Assembly: GCA_031550125.1 (NCBI GenBank)
Contig: JAVBOW010000002.1
Span: 1 to 64,000 of the forward strand
Length of the DNA stretch: 64,000 bases
Direction: 5' to 3'
Origin: JAVBOW01 sp031550125
GTDB lineage: Bacteria > Bacteroidota > Bacteroidia > Bacteroidales > Rikenellaceae
Every line of letters starts with the position of its first letter. The first letter of the stretch is position 1. Positions 1 to 8,432 of this stretch are shown one piece after another. A program made the position numbers and the translations under genes. A model generated the notes under the pieces. The model was given only the letters and a program-made list of their open reading frames with translations. It was not told the origin of the DNA and ran no database searches.

Positions 1-95
1 CGGCCCCCCCCTCTCGGCCCGCCGGCCTTTACGGGGGGTCGTTCTCAAAACCACCATCCGGCCGGGGGGGGTTTTTAACCCCCCCCCCCGACGTT
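1..95. other. Low-complexity G/C homopolymer end, probable sequence artefact
   Basis: The first ~95 bases consist of runs of C and G (7-11 long) broken by short mixed stretches, unlike anything else in the window. No coding frame or regulatory motif is evident. This is the look of a low-quality contig end. Normal-looking sequence resumes at about base 96. Confidence 0.6.
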
Positions 96-129
96 CGTTA
101 TGCCGTATTCCGGAAAACAGACCGTATCC

Positions 130-525
130 TTACATGATTCTAAATCTATTAACCTCTATCTTCAGCAACACCGGTCCTATCATGCGCATCATCTGTCCCA
201 CGCCGCAATATTTATCGTGCGTAAGACTAAGGGCGCGGACCACGCCCTGTACATGCGACGGATCGGGGCATGTGACGCTGAAATGCGACGTAAACTCCTC
301 GAACCGGCTGTAAGCCATTTCGGCCGGCTCCGTAAGGCGGCCCGAGATCTCGGTCGTAAAGCCCGTTACGTTAACCCTCATCTTGTCGAACATGGCCAAT
401 GCCGTCAGCGCCGAGCATCGCGCCAGGGCCAGCAACATCAATTCTTTGGCTTCCAGATCGCCGCACTGGCCCTGAATTATGGATAGTTCCTTGCCTCCTT
501 TCCAATCTAAAGTCACCGTCTTCAT
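130..525 (-). CDS. OsmC family protein
   Basis: A 131-residue protein of the OsmC/Ohr fold, a family that reduces organic hydroperoxides or handles reactive thiols in the cytoplasm. The two conserved cysteines are visible: one in ARCSALTALAMF (about residue 36) at the start of the central helix, and one in DKYCGVG (about residue 108). An open frame extends upstream to base 756, but that extension crosses the divergent TPR gene. The Met at 525 (MKTVTLDW) matches the family's usual start, so it was chosen. The length is normal for the family. It is a lone gene, divergent from the TPR protein. The ligand is not predictable, and the general OsmC assignment is firmer than any named subfamily. Confidence 0.8.
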   Translation of the reverse strand: MKTVTLDWKGGKELSIIQGQCGDLEAKELMLLALARCSALTALAMFDKMRVNVTGFTTEISGRLTEPAEMAYSRFEEFTSHFSVTCPDPSHVQGVVRALSLTHDKYCGVGQMMRMIGPVLLKIEVNRFRIM

Positions 526-596
526 AATATGCGTTTTTATGCACAACCAATACAACAATCGTTCCTTTTGGAGAATGGTTTGTTCCGGGTTTTTTG

Positions 597-604
597 TAAT
601 TTTG
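597..604 (+). promoter_or_regulatory. Candidate -7 box for the TPR/barrel operon
   Basis: TAATTTTG fits the Bacteroidetes -7 consensus TAnnTTTG and lies 19 bases before the ATG at 624. TTTG at 579-582 is a possible -33 element, but its spacing (14) is shorter than usual. Confidence 0.4.
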
Positions 605-623
605 CAGATTAAAACCACCTTAT

Positions 624-3590
624 ATGCGCAAAAAAATATTTTTTTCGCTTTTATTGACGCTTTTATTCGCTCCGGGCATGCGCGCCCAATATTCCGCCGC
701 CGACCATTTCGACAAAGGAATGTCGCTGTATGAAAAAGGGATGTGGAGTGCCGCACATACGGAATTCATCAAGGCCGTAAAGGCCGCGACCAAACCAGAA
801 GACCCCATAGCGCTGCGCTGCGATTGCATGACGGCCCTCTCGGCCGCAGCCGCCGGACTGACGGACGCCCGGGCTTTGCTCGAAAATTTTATCGCGCGAA
901 ACCCGCACTCCATATATAGCAACGAAGCGCGTTTCGCCCTTGCGGGCGAGATGTCCAAGGCCGGGGAGTGGGACGAGGCGCTCAGGACATGCCTTGCCGT
1001 CGACCCCTCGGGCCTGAGCCGCACCCAGCAGGACGAATACCATTTCCGCACCGGCTACGCCCACTTTATGACCGGCGATGAGAAGGACGCCTACAAACAG
1101 TTCATGCAGGTGGGCGACAAAAGCGTATGGGGACCGCCGGCGATATATTACACAAGCTATATAAACTATGCGCAGGGCAGCTACACCGCGGCAAAGACGG
1201 GTTTCGGCAAAATTTCGTCCGACCCTTCATACGGGCCTATAGTCCCGTTCTACCTTATCCAGATAGAGTTCCTGCAAGGCAATTACTCATACGTAACCTC
1301 GCACGGCGACGAACTCATAAAGACGGCCACGCGCCAGCGCGCCGCCGAGACTGCGCGTATAACGGGCGAGGCGTGGTATCGTACCGGCGGCCACCGCGAA
1401 GCGCTGCGTTACATGGAGCTTTACCGCTCGCTGGACGGGGCGATGGGACGCGAGGAGGCGTATATCGAAGGTTACTGCCGCTATATGACGGGCGATTGCG
1501 CCGGCGCGGCCGAATGGCTCGCCAAAGCCTGCTCCGCCGACGACGCGCTGTCGCAGAACGCAGGCTACCACCTCGGGGCGTGTTACCTCAAGCTGGGAGA
1601 GAAACGCCTGGCCATGCAGTCGTTCTCGATAGCGTCGGCCGGCCGCTACGACGAGGCGATACGCCAGGACGCGCTGTTCAACTACGGCAAGTTGCAATAT
1701 GAACTCGGGGGAGGCGTTTTCAACGAGGCGATCAACGTGCTGAACCGTTACATATCCGAGTATCCATCGTCGGATCGCGTGAATCAGGCCCGCGAATACC
1801 TCATATCGGCCTATTACAACTCACGCGACTACGAGGCGGCCTACAACGCCATAATGCTCATACCAAACCCCGACAACAACGTAAAGGCCGCCCTGCAGAA
1901 AATAACATACTTCCGCGCCATGGAGTACTTCAACGCGGGGGATCTGGCCGAGGCGCAGCGCCTGCTGGACATTTCGGCGCGCAACCGTTACAACGCCAAA
2001 TACACCGCCCTTGCCACATTCTGGAAAGGCGAGATACGTTACCGGCATGGCGATTACAGCGGTGCGACGTCGTTATACAAAGAATACCTTGCCGCCGCCC
2101 CGAAGAGCGAGCCGGAATACGCCATGGCCCTATACGGGATTGGCTACAGTTATTTCAACCTCAAGAACTGGCGCGAGGCGGAAGGATGCTTCGACCGTTT
2201 CCTCGCAACCAAACCAGCGGCCACATACGCCGCCGACACCTACAACCGCATGGGCGATATACGCTACTCGGCGCACTCGTTCTGGCAGGCCATGGAACAA
2301 TGGGAGAAGGCCGCAGCCCAGAATACCGGCGAACGTTACTACGCGCTCTGGCGACGCGCCGTCGTACTCGGCATGGTAGACCGCACGCCGCGCAAGATAG
2401 AGAGCCTGCAGGCCATAGTATCCGAAGGCAAAGGACCCTACGTCGACGCGGCGACATACGAGCTGGGACGCACATACATGGGTCAGGAGCGTTTCCAGGA
2501 AGCCGCCTCCACTCTGGAGGATTACGTCCGAAAATTCCCCTCCGGAGCAGCGCGCACCGACGCCCTGTCCGACCTGGGACTGGTGTACCAGAACCTTGGC
2601 CGCAGCGACAAGGCGCTGGCCTATTACAAACAGGTGGTTTCGTCGGCCCCGGGTTCGCCGCAGGCCAAGGACGCAATGACGGGCATCCGCAGCATATATG
2701 TCGAAAACGGCGACGTGGACGGATATTTCAGCTACGCGGAAGGTACGGGCATGGAGACCGACCTTTCAATAGTACACCGCGACTCGCTGACCTTCGCCGC
2801 CGCCGAGCGGATGTACCTCGCCTCGACGGGCGATCCCAAGTCCGTCGGCGCATCGCTGCAAAACTACCTTGCCAACTACCCCCGCGGCGCATATCGCGCG
2901 CCTGCGCTCTTCTACCTTGCCGACTGCCGCATACGCGCCTCGAACCGACAGGGAGCCGAAGATGCCTACAGGGAGCTGTCCGGAATGTATTACAACGACT
3001 ATACCGCGCGAGCGCTGGAAAACCTGGCCCGCATGAAGGAAGAAGACAAGGATCACAGGCAGGCCATGGACGCCTACCTGAAATTAGGCCGCACGGCCAC
3101 CGTAGCCACAACCGTCAACCGCGCTTTCGAAGGTGCGTTGCGCTCGGCCAGGCTGACTCCGCAAGCCGATATAGCAGCCCTTGCGGATGAGATACTGGCC
3201 TCGCCGCTGGCCGACAAGGACGTCTTGCGGCAGGCGCAATTCATCAAAGCCAAGACGTTACCCGCCGCCCAGGCGCTGGCCGTTTACGAGAAGCTGGCCG
3301 TGGAGAGCCAAAGCGCCGAAGGGGCCGAATCGGCCTACCGCGTGATAGAGGCCCGCATGGTCGCCGGCGACATGGCCGACGCCCGCAAGCGAGTCTTCGC
3401 ACTCTCGGAGCAGAATTCGCCCCATACCTACTGGACCGGCAAAGCGTTCCTCGCGTTGGGCGGGATATACAAACGCGAAGGCGACGCCTTCCAGGCCCGC
3501 GCAACCTACCAGAGCATAGTGGACGGTTATCCGGTGAAGGACGACGGAATAGTGGACGAAGCGAAAGAGGCCATCAAAAACCTGAAATAA
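624..3590 (+). CDS. Large periplasmic tetratricopeptide-repeat protein
   Basis: A 988-residue protein with an N-terminal signal peptide (MRKKIFFSLLLTLLF, cut near MRAQ) followed almost entirely by TPR units. Recurrent helix pairs such as AMQSFSIA, EAINVLNRYI and AIYYTSYINYAQG recur about every 34 residues. No catalytic domain is visible. It ends 7 bases before an outer-membrane barrel gene, so the two are probably one operon. In Bacteroidales such large TPR proteins commonly pair with a barrel and are thought to act in envelope assembly or cell-envelope scaffolding. The specific role here is unknown. A lipobox is absent, so a soluble periplasmic location is inferred. Confidence 0.85.
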   Translation: MRKKIFFSLLLTLLFAPGMRAQYSAADHFDKGMSLYEKGMWSAAHTEFIKAVKAATKPEDPIALRCDCMTALSAAAAGLTDARALLENFIARNPHSIYSNEARFALAGEMSKAGEWDEALRTCLAVDPSGLSRTQQDEYHFRTGYAHFMTGDEKDAYKQFMQVGDKSVWGPPAIYYTSYINYAQGSYTAAKTGFGKISSDPSYGPIVPFYLIQIEFLQGNYSYVTSHGDELIKTATRQRAAETARITGEAWYRTGGHREALRYMELYRSLDGAMGREEAYIEGYCRYMTGDCAGAAEWLAKACSADDALSQNAGYHLGACYLKLGEKRLAMQSFSIASAGRYDEAIRQDALFNYGKLQYELGGGVFNEAINVLNRYISEYPSSDRVNQAREYLISAYYNSRDYEAAYNAIMLIPNPDNNVKAALQKITYFRAMEYFNAGDLAEAQRLLDISARNRYNAKYTALATFWKGEIRYRHGDYSGATSLYKEYLAAAPKSEPEYAMALYGIGYSYFNLKNWREAEGCFDRFLATKPAATYAADTYNRMGDIRYSAHSFWQAMEQWEKAAAQNTGERYYALWRRAVVLGMVDRTPRKIESLQAIVSEGKGPYVDAATYELGRTYMGQERFQEAASTLEDYVRKFPSGAARTDALSDLGLVYQNLGRSDKALAYYKQVVSSAPGSPQAKDAMTGIRSIYVENGDVDGYFSYAEGTGMETDLSIVHRDSLTFAAAERMYLASTGDPKSVGASLQNYLANYPRGAYRAPALFYLADCRIRASNRQGAEDAYRELSGMYYNDYTARALENLARMKEEDKDHRQAMDAYLKLGRTATVATTVNRAFEGALRSARLTPQADIAALADEILASPLADKDVLRQAQFIKAKTLPAAQALAVYEKLAVESQSAEGAESAYRVIEARMVAGDMADARKRVFALSEQNSPHTYWTGKAFLALGGIYKREGDAFQARATYQSIVDGYPVKDDGIVDEAKEAIKNLK

Positions 3591-3597
3591 ACGAAAC

Positions 3598-5256
3598 ATG
3601 AAAAATACATCATTAGCCATACTGTTACTCTTCGCCGCCCTTTCGGTCTACGCGCAGGAGGGCCTCGACCGCCGCGTGGAGGTGACCAAAGCCTACACGC
3701 CCGAGGTGGAGGCGGCACGCAAGCTGTCGCCCGCCCCGCGCATGACCGACACGGTGGCCCTGAGGCCCGAGATAAACTACCAGGTGATCGCCGCGGCGTG
3801 GAAGACGGCTTTCGGAGTGAAGGCGATCGCCCCGTCCAGGCTGGACAGCAACATGTCATCCGTGGAGCCTCTCGTATACGTGAAGGCCGGAGTGGGACTG
3901 CCCATGCAGAGCGTGGCCGACGCCTACGTACATTCCAAAAAAGAGTGGGGCCACTGGGGAGCGCTGGTTAACCATTACGGCCAATTCGCCAAGATAGACG
4001 ACGACCGCGGCGTGGCAACCCCCGCTTCGTGGACCACCAACACTTTCGGCGGCTACGCAAGGGTCGTTACGGGCCTGCGCACCGCCCTCGACGCCGGCGC
4101 GGCCATGCAGGCGGACTATTTCACCCGTTACGGCAAAGCCGTACCCGCCTACGACCCGGCGATAAACGTCGGCCTGGCCTCTTACCAAACCTACCTGTCG
4201 CCGTCGGCCAGCATCTCCTTCGGCACCGGCTTCACCGACCTTTCGGCATTCAACTTCCGCATGGGGGCGTCGGGATACTATTTCGGTAACGACGTTTCCG
4301 ATTCCGAGACCGGATTCGCGATAGACGGCCTCATAGGGATGAAAAACGCCTCGCTCGGAGTCAAACTCGAGGGTATTTACGGCGGCGGCAACATAGACTA
4401 CTACTCCAACACGCTATTTACCGTCGCCCCGCGATACTGCCGCCAGGGCGAGCGGCTGAAATTCGACGTCGGTTTCGACATGGTTTTCGACAAACTCATG
4501 GATTCCGACGATTTCCATTTACTGCCCTACGTCGATATTTCGTGGGACCTGGCTAACGGCCATTTCATCCCGTTCGCCAAAATCAGCGGCCGGGTGGAAA
4601 ATAACGGCTACCGCAGCCTCGTACGCCGCAACCCCTACGTGGCGGCCGGATCGTTAGGCACACAAAACACTACGGTATACGACCTGCACGGCGGCATATC
4701 GGGCAGTTTCTCTTCCTCGGCGTCATATAAACTCTTTGCAGGCGCTTCGCTATACCGGTCTAACATACTGTTAGCCTATCTTTACCAATCGGGCAACACG
4801 GCCTCCTTCATCCCCTATATGCAGGACGTGGAGCAGGTAACCTTCGGAGGCGAACTTTCCGCCCTGATAGCCGGACGCCTCGAAACGCTCGTCTCCGGAC
4901 GCCTGCACGCCTATCCCGGCAACACGCCTACGCAAAAAGCGGCCGATATGCCAACGGCGGAGGCTACCCTGGATGTGAATTACAAATCCGGACGCCTGAC
5001 CATGGGAGCCGGGATAGACATCTGTGCGGGACGCTATTTCTACGGCGTGGCAAGCTCCACTCCCGGCATGGAACCGTTCATCGACGGCAAAGCCCCGACA
5101 ACCGCCGACGTCAGCCTGAAAGCGGCTTATGCGGTCGACAATCGCATAAGCATATTTTTAGAGGCCGGCAACCTGTTGAACCAGAAGCTATACCCCTACG
5201 ATCATTACCGCGGGCTGGGAATAAACTGCATAGCGGGGATTAAAATGGTATTCTGA
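3598..5256 (+). CDS. Outer-membrane beta-barrel protein (TonB-receptor-like barrel)
   Basis: A 552-residue protein with a signal peptide (MKNTSLAILLLFAALSVYAQ). After the leader come alternating aromatic/hydrophobic strands typical of a barrel, and the chain ends in a terminal Phe (GIKMVF), the usual signal for BAM insertion. The C-terminal strand pattern (FLEAGNLLNQKLYPYDHYRG) resembles TonB-dependent receptors. There is no plug domain with the usual motifs and the size is about half that of SusC. It is probably co-transcribed with the preceding TPR gene (7-base gap) and followed by a strong palindrome. The pairing suggests that the TPR protein and barrel form one envelope complex. The substrate is unknown. 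Confidence 0.75.
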   Translation: MKNTSLAILLLFAALSVYAQEGLDRRVEVTKAYTPEVEAARKLSPAPRMTDTVALRPEINYQVIAAAWKTAFGVKAIAPSRLDSNMSSVEPLVYVKAGVGLPMQSVADAYVHSKKEWGHWGALVNHYGQFAKIDDDRGVATPASWTTNTFGGYARVVTGLRTALDAGAAMQADYFTRYGKAVPAYDPAINVGLASYQTYLSPSASISFGTGFTDLSAFNFRMGASGYYFGNDVSDSETGFAIDGLIGMKNASLGVKLEGIYGGGNIDYYSNTLFTVAPRYCRQGERLKFDVGFDMVFDKLMDSDDFHLLPYVDISWDLANGHFIPFAKISGRVENNGYRSLVRRNPYVAAGSLGTQNTTVYDLHGGISGSFSSSASYKLFAGASLYRSNILLAYLYQSGNTASFIPYMQDVEQVTFGGELSALIAGRLETLVSGRLHAYPGNTPTQKAADMPTAEATLDVNYKSGRLTMGAGIDICAGRYFYGVASSTPGMEPFIDGKAPTTADVSLKAAYAVDNRISIFLEAGNLLNQKLYPYDHYRGLGINCIAGIKMVF

Positions 5257-5310
5257 CGGATAGCCCGGGAATACGGTCCAAAAGAGCGCAACGCTCCCTA
5301 ACTGAACACA

Positions 5311-5350
5311 CGAAACGCGAACGCCCGCTGCAGCGGGCGTTCGCGTTTCG
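5311..5350. terminator. Perfect 40-base palindrome between convergent genes
   Basis: CGAAACGCGAACGCCCGCTG (5311-5330) is followed directly by its exact reverse complement (5331-5350), giving 20-base arms with no spacer. It sits between the barrel gene (+) and argS (-), where a bidirectional terminator is expected. Neither side carries a long T tract, so termination is inferred from position and stem strength. Confidence 0.65.
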
Positions 5351-5435
5351 TAAATTACGGCGTTATTATGCGCAGACGATATAAAGACTCCTGATTATCG
5401 TTTGCGGGCAAATCCTTATCAGGGACTCGCGTCGG

Positions 5436-7223
5436 TTACATCCTCTCCGGCACTTCTATTCCGAGCAACGCCATGGCTTTGGATATCACGCGCGCCACCT
5501 GCGCCGCCAACGCCAGGCGCATGGCCCTTACCGCCGGATCGGACTCTTTGAGGATAGAGTGGTCGTGGTAATAACCGTTGAAAGACTTTGCCAGTTCATA
5601 GGCGTAAGCCCCGACGACGGCGGGCGAAAATTCGCGTCCGGCCTGCGCCACCGCTTCGGGAAACTCCAGCACCTGTTTCATAAGCGTAGTCTCCGCAGGC
5701 AAATACGCGATTGCGGCCGAGGGGAGGGCGCAATCCAGCCCCGCTTCCGACGCCTTGCGCAAAATGGAGCGAATGCGGGCATGGGTGTATTGGATGAACG
5801 GTCCAGTATTGCCGTTGAAATCTATCGACTCGCGCGGGTCGAATAGCATGGTCTTGCGCGGATCGACCTTCAGTATAAAATATTTCAGCGCCCCCATGCC
5901 TATCATGGCGCTTATAGCGTCGGCTTGCTCCGCGGAGCAGTCGTCCAGCTTGCCCGTCTGCACCGACATTTCGCGCGCCGTCTCCACCATGGCATCCATC
6001 AACTCGTCGGCGTCCACCACGGTGCCTTCCCTGGATTTCATCTTACCCTCGGGAAGCTCCACCATGCCGTATGAGAGGTGTGTTATGTGCGACGCCCAGT
6101 CGTAGCCCAGCTTGCCCAGGATGAGTTTAAGCACCTGGAAATGGTAATTCTGCTCGTTGCCAACCACGTATATCATATCGTCCAGACGCTCCTCGCCGAA
6201 GCGTTGCACGGCCGTGCCGAGATCCTGCGTCATATAAACAGACGTACCGTCGCCCCTGAGAAGCAATTTCTCGTCCAGGCCGTCGGCGGTAAGGTCTATC
6301 CACACCGACCCGTCGTCGCGGCGGTGGAAAACGCCCTTCTGCAACCCCTCATCCACCAGCGACTTGCCGAGGATATAGGTGTTGGACTCGTAAGACGTCT
6401 TGTCGAAATCCACGCCCAGGGCTTTGTAGGTCTGCTCGAACCCAACGTACACCCAGCCGTTCATCCTCTCCCATAGTGCGTAAACCTCAGGGTCCCTGGC
6501 CTCCCAGCGGCGCAGCATCTCCTGGGCCTGCAGCATTATGGGGGCCTGGCGTTTGGATTCTTCCTCTGTTGCCCCCGCCGCCATAAGATCCTTTATTTCG
6601 GCTTTATAGTGTTTGTCGAATTCGACGTAATACTTGCCCACGAGGTGGTCGCCCTTGAGGCCGGACGACGCCGGCGTTTCGCCTCCGGAGAAAAGCTGCC
6701 AGGCGATCATACTTTTACATATGTGTATACCGCGGTCGTTCACCAGATTGGCTTTGATAACCCTGTGGCCGCAGGCTTTGAGTATCTCCGCCACCGAATA
6801 GCCCAACAGGTTGTTGCGTATATGCCCCAGATGCAAAGGCTTGTTGGTGTTGGGCGAAGAGTACTCCACCATGATGGTCCGCCCGGTGGAAGCGCCCGCG
6901 CCGAAAGAGGCATCGGCGGAAGCCATGGCGAAAAGCCCCGCCCAGAATTCGTCTTTCAGGCTTATGTTCAGAAAACCCTTTATCACATTGAAATCCTTCA
7001 TCTCGGCCACCCTGCGCATAAGTTCTTCGCCCACGGCATTGGCGGTGGCTTCGGGCGAGAGGCGGCTGAGTTTCAGCAGCGGAAAGACGACCAGGGTGTA
7101 GTCGCCCGTAAACTCTTTGCGCGTCTTTTGCACCTGCAGAGGCGCTTCGCCCGCGCCACCGTAGAGCGCCGTCAGCGTTTCGGATATTTTCGAGATGAGG
7201 AATTGTTCGATATTCATGGCCAT
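5436..7223 (-). CDS. argS: Arginyl-tRNA synthetase
   Basis: A class I aminoacyl-tRNA synthetase that charges tRNA-Arg with arginine. The HIGH signature is HLGH (residues 131-134, in NKPLHLGHIRNN) and the KMSKS loop is KMKSREG (about residue 390). The N-terminal ~100 residues are the arginyl-specific tRNA-contacting domain, and the C-terminal part is the DALR anticodon-binding domain ending SKAMALLGIEVPERM. The length (595) is typical. Two in-frame ATGs, 7223 and 7217, are both possible starts with no ribosome-binding site to decide. A TATCTTTG box at 7242-7249 (minus strand) fits either. The gene diverges from dusB, 41 bases away. Confidence 0.97.
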   Translation of the reverse strand: MAMNIEQFLISKISETLTALYGGAGEAPLQVQKTRKEFTGDYTLVVFPLLKLSRLSPEATANAVGEELMRRVAEMKDFNVIKGFLNISLKDEFWAGLFAMASADASFGAGASTGRTIMVEYSSPNTNKPLHLGHIRNNLLGYSVAEILKACGHRVIKANLVNDRGIHICKSMIAWQLFSGGETPASSGLKGDHLVGKYYVEFDKHYKAEIKDLMAAGATEEESKRQAPIMLQAQEMLRRWEARDPEVYALWERMNGWVYVGFEQTYKALGVDFDKTSYESNTYILGKSLVDEGLQKGVFHRRDDGSVWIDLTADGLDEKLLLRGDGTSVYMTQDLGTAVQRFGEERLDDMIYVVGNEQNYHFQVLKLILGKLGYDWASHITHLSYGMVELPEGKMKSREGTVVDADELMDAMVETAREMSVQTGKLDDCSAEQADAISAMIGMGALKYFILKVDPRKTMLFDPRESIDFNGNTGPFIQYTHARIRSILRKASEAGLDCALPSAAIAYLPAETTLMKQVLEFPEAVAQAGREFSPAVVGAYAYELAKSFNGYYHDHSILKESDPAVRAMRLALAAQVARVISKAMALLGIEVPERM

Positions 7224-7241
7224 GCCGGTTTATTTATCGGG

Positions 7242-7249
7242 CAAAGATA
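7242..7249 (-). promoter_or_regulatory. Candidate -7 box for argS
   Basis: Read on the minus strand the bases are TATCTTTG, an exact TAnnTTTG match 18 bases before the first argS ATG. It lies only two bases from the oppositely oriented -7 box of dusB. Confidence 0.45.
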
Positions 7250-7251
7250 GT

Positions 7252-7259
7252 TAATTTTG
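7252..7259 (+). promoter_or_regulatory. Candidate -7 box for dusB
   Basis: TAATTTTG at 7252-7259 ends five bases before the dusB ATG at 7265. If this is the working promoter, transcription would start at or next to the start codon and the mRNA would be leaderless or nearly so. Confidence 0.4.
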
Positions 7260-7264
7260 CCGTC

Positions 7265-8287
7265 ATGAAGATACGAAATTTAGACCTCGGCGACAAGCCC
7301 CTGTTCCTGGCCCCCATGGAGGACGTCACCGACCCCTCTTTCCGCTACATGTGCAAGCTTTTCGGAGCGTCGATGGTTTACACGGAATTCATCTCTTCGG
7401 ACGGCCTTATCCGGGATGCGGCCAAGTCGCTCGCCAAACTCGACATATCCGACTTCGAACGTCCGGTGGGCATACAGATCTATGGCCACCTCACGGAGCC
7501 GATGGTGGAAGCCGCCCGCCGCGCGGCCGAGGCGCGCCCCGACGTTATTGACATAAACTTCGGCTGCCCGGTGAAAAAGATAGCGGGCAGGGGAGCGGGA
7601 AGCGGCATGATGCGCGACGTGCCGCGCATGGTGGAGATAACGCGAGGCATAGTCCGCGCGGTGGACGTCCCCGTGACCGTAAAAACCCGCCTGGGCTGGG
7701 ACGAAGATTCAAAGAACATAGAAGAGATAGCCCTGCGCCTGCAGGACGAGGGGATCGAAGCCCTTACGATCCACGGCCGCACCCGCGCCCAAATGTATAA
7801 AGGGCGCGCCGACTGGACGCTGATAGGCAAAATAAAGTCCGACCCCCGGATAACCATCCCGATAATAGGGAACGGCGACATCGACTCGCCCCAATCCGCC
7901 GCCGAAGCTTTCGACGGCTACGGCGTCGACGGGGTGATGATAGGACGCGCCACCTATGGCCGCCCGTGGATATTCCGCCAGATAAGGGCTTTCCTCGATC
8001 GCGGGGAGACGCTGCCCGAGCCGTCGGTTGCCGAAAGGGTGGAGATAGCCCGCAGGCACCTGGCCAAATCGCTGGAAGTTAAAGGCGACAGGGTGGGAGT
8101 ATTGGAAATGCGACGCCACCTGTCGGGATACTTCAAAGGGCTGCCCGACTTCAAAGCCACACGCCTCAAGTTGGTCACGTCGCCGGATCCGGCCGAATTG
8201 TTCGATACGCTCGATTTCATTGCGCGGCAATGGGACGGCTGCGATATGGGATCGATGGTACCTCCGGCGTTGGGGCATAAAGAGTAA
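7265..8287 (+). CDS. dusB: tRNA-dihydrouridine synthase
   Basis: An FMN enzyme that reduces uridines in the tRNA D-loop to dihydrouridine with NAD(P)H. The protein has 340 residues. The FMN/substrate N-terminal segment LFLAPMEDVTDPSFR is present, and the catalytic cysteine is C101 in DINFGCPVKKIAGRG. The motifs KTRLGW, TIHGRTRAQMYKG, IIGNGDI and GVMIGRA build the TIM-barrel FMN site, followed by the helical tRNA-binding domain with EMRRHLSGYFKGLP. It belongs to the DusB-like COG0042 group. It is monocistronic: divergent from argS and followed by a good intrinsic terminator. Confidence 0.95.
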   Translation: MKIRNLDLGDKPLFLAPMEDVTDPSFRYMCKLFGASMVYTEFISSDGLIRDAAKSLAKLDISDFERPVGIQIYGHLTEPMVEAARRAAEARPDVIDINFGCPVKKIAGRGAGSGMMRDVPRMVEITRGIVRAVDVPVTVKTRLGWDEDSKNIEEIALRLQDEGIEALTIHGRTRAQMYKGRADWTLIGKIKSDPRITIPIIGNGDIDSPQSAAEAFDGYGVDGVMIGRATYGRPWIFRQIRAFLDRGETLPEPSVAERVEIARRHLAKSLEVKGDRVGVLEMRRHLSGYFKGLPDFKATRLKLVTSPDPAELFDTLDFIARQWDGCDMGSMVPPALGHKE

Positions 8288-8341
8288 CCCGCGTTAACGT
8301 GACTGTCGGATAAGGATTCGGCATATTCACGCCAAACAGCG

Positions 8342-8375
8342 GGAAGCCCGGCGGATGAAATTCCGCCGGGCTTCC
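8342..8375 (+). terminator. Rho-independent terminator after dusB
   Basis: A 14-base perfect stem (GGAAGCCCGGCGGA, 8342-8355) pairs with 8362-8375 across a TGAAAT loop and is followed by TTGTTTTATTATT. It lies between dusB (+) and the end of the long minus-strand operon. The T tract is on the plus side. Confidence 0.85.
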
Positions 8376-8432
8376 TTGTTTTATTATTCCGGTCCGGACA
8401 TAAGCCCGGGAAACCGGCTATATAACCGTCTG

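Noticed and set aside
130..756. Longer 208-codon version of the OsmC-like gene
   Set aside because: It would run through the start and promoter region of the divergent TPR gene. The first 77 residues are not OsmC-like.
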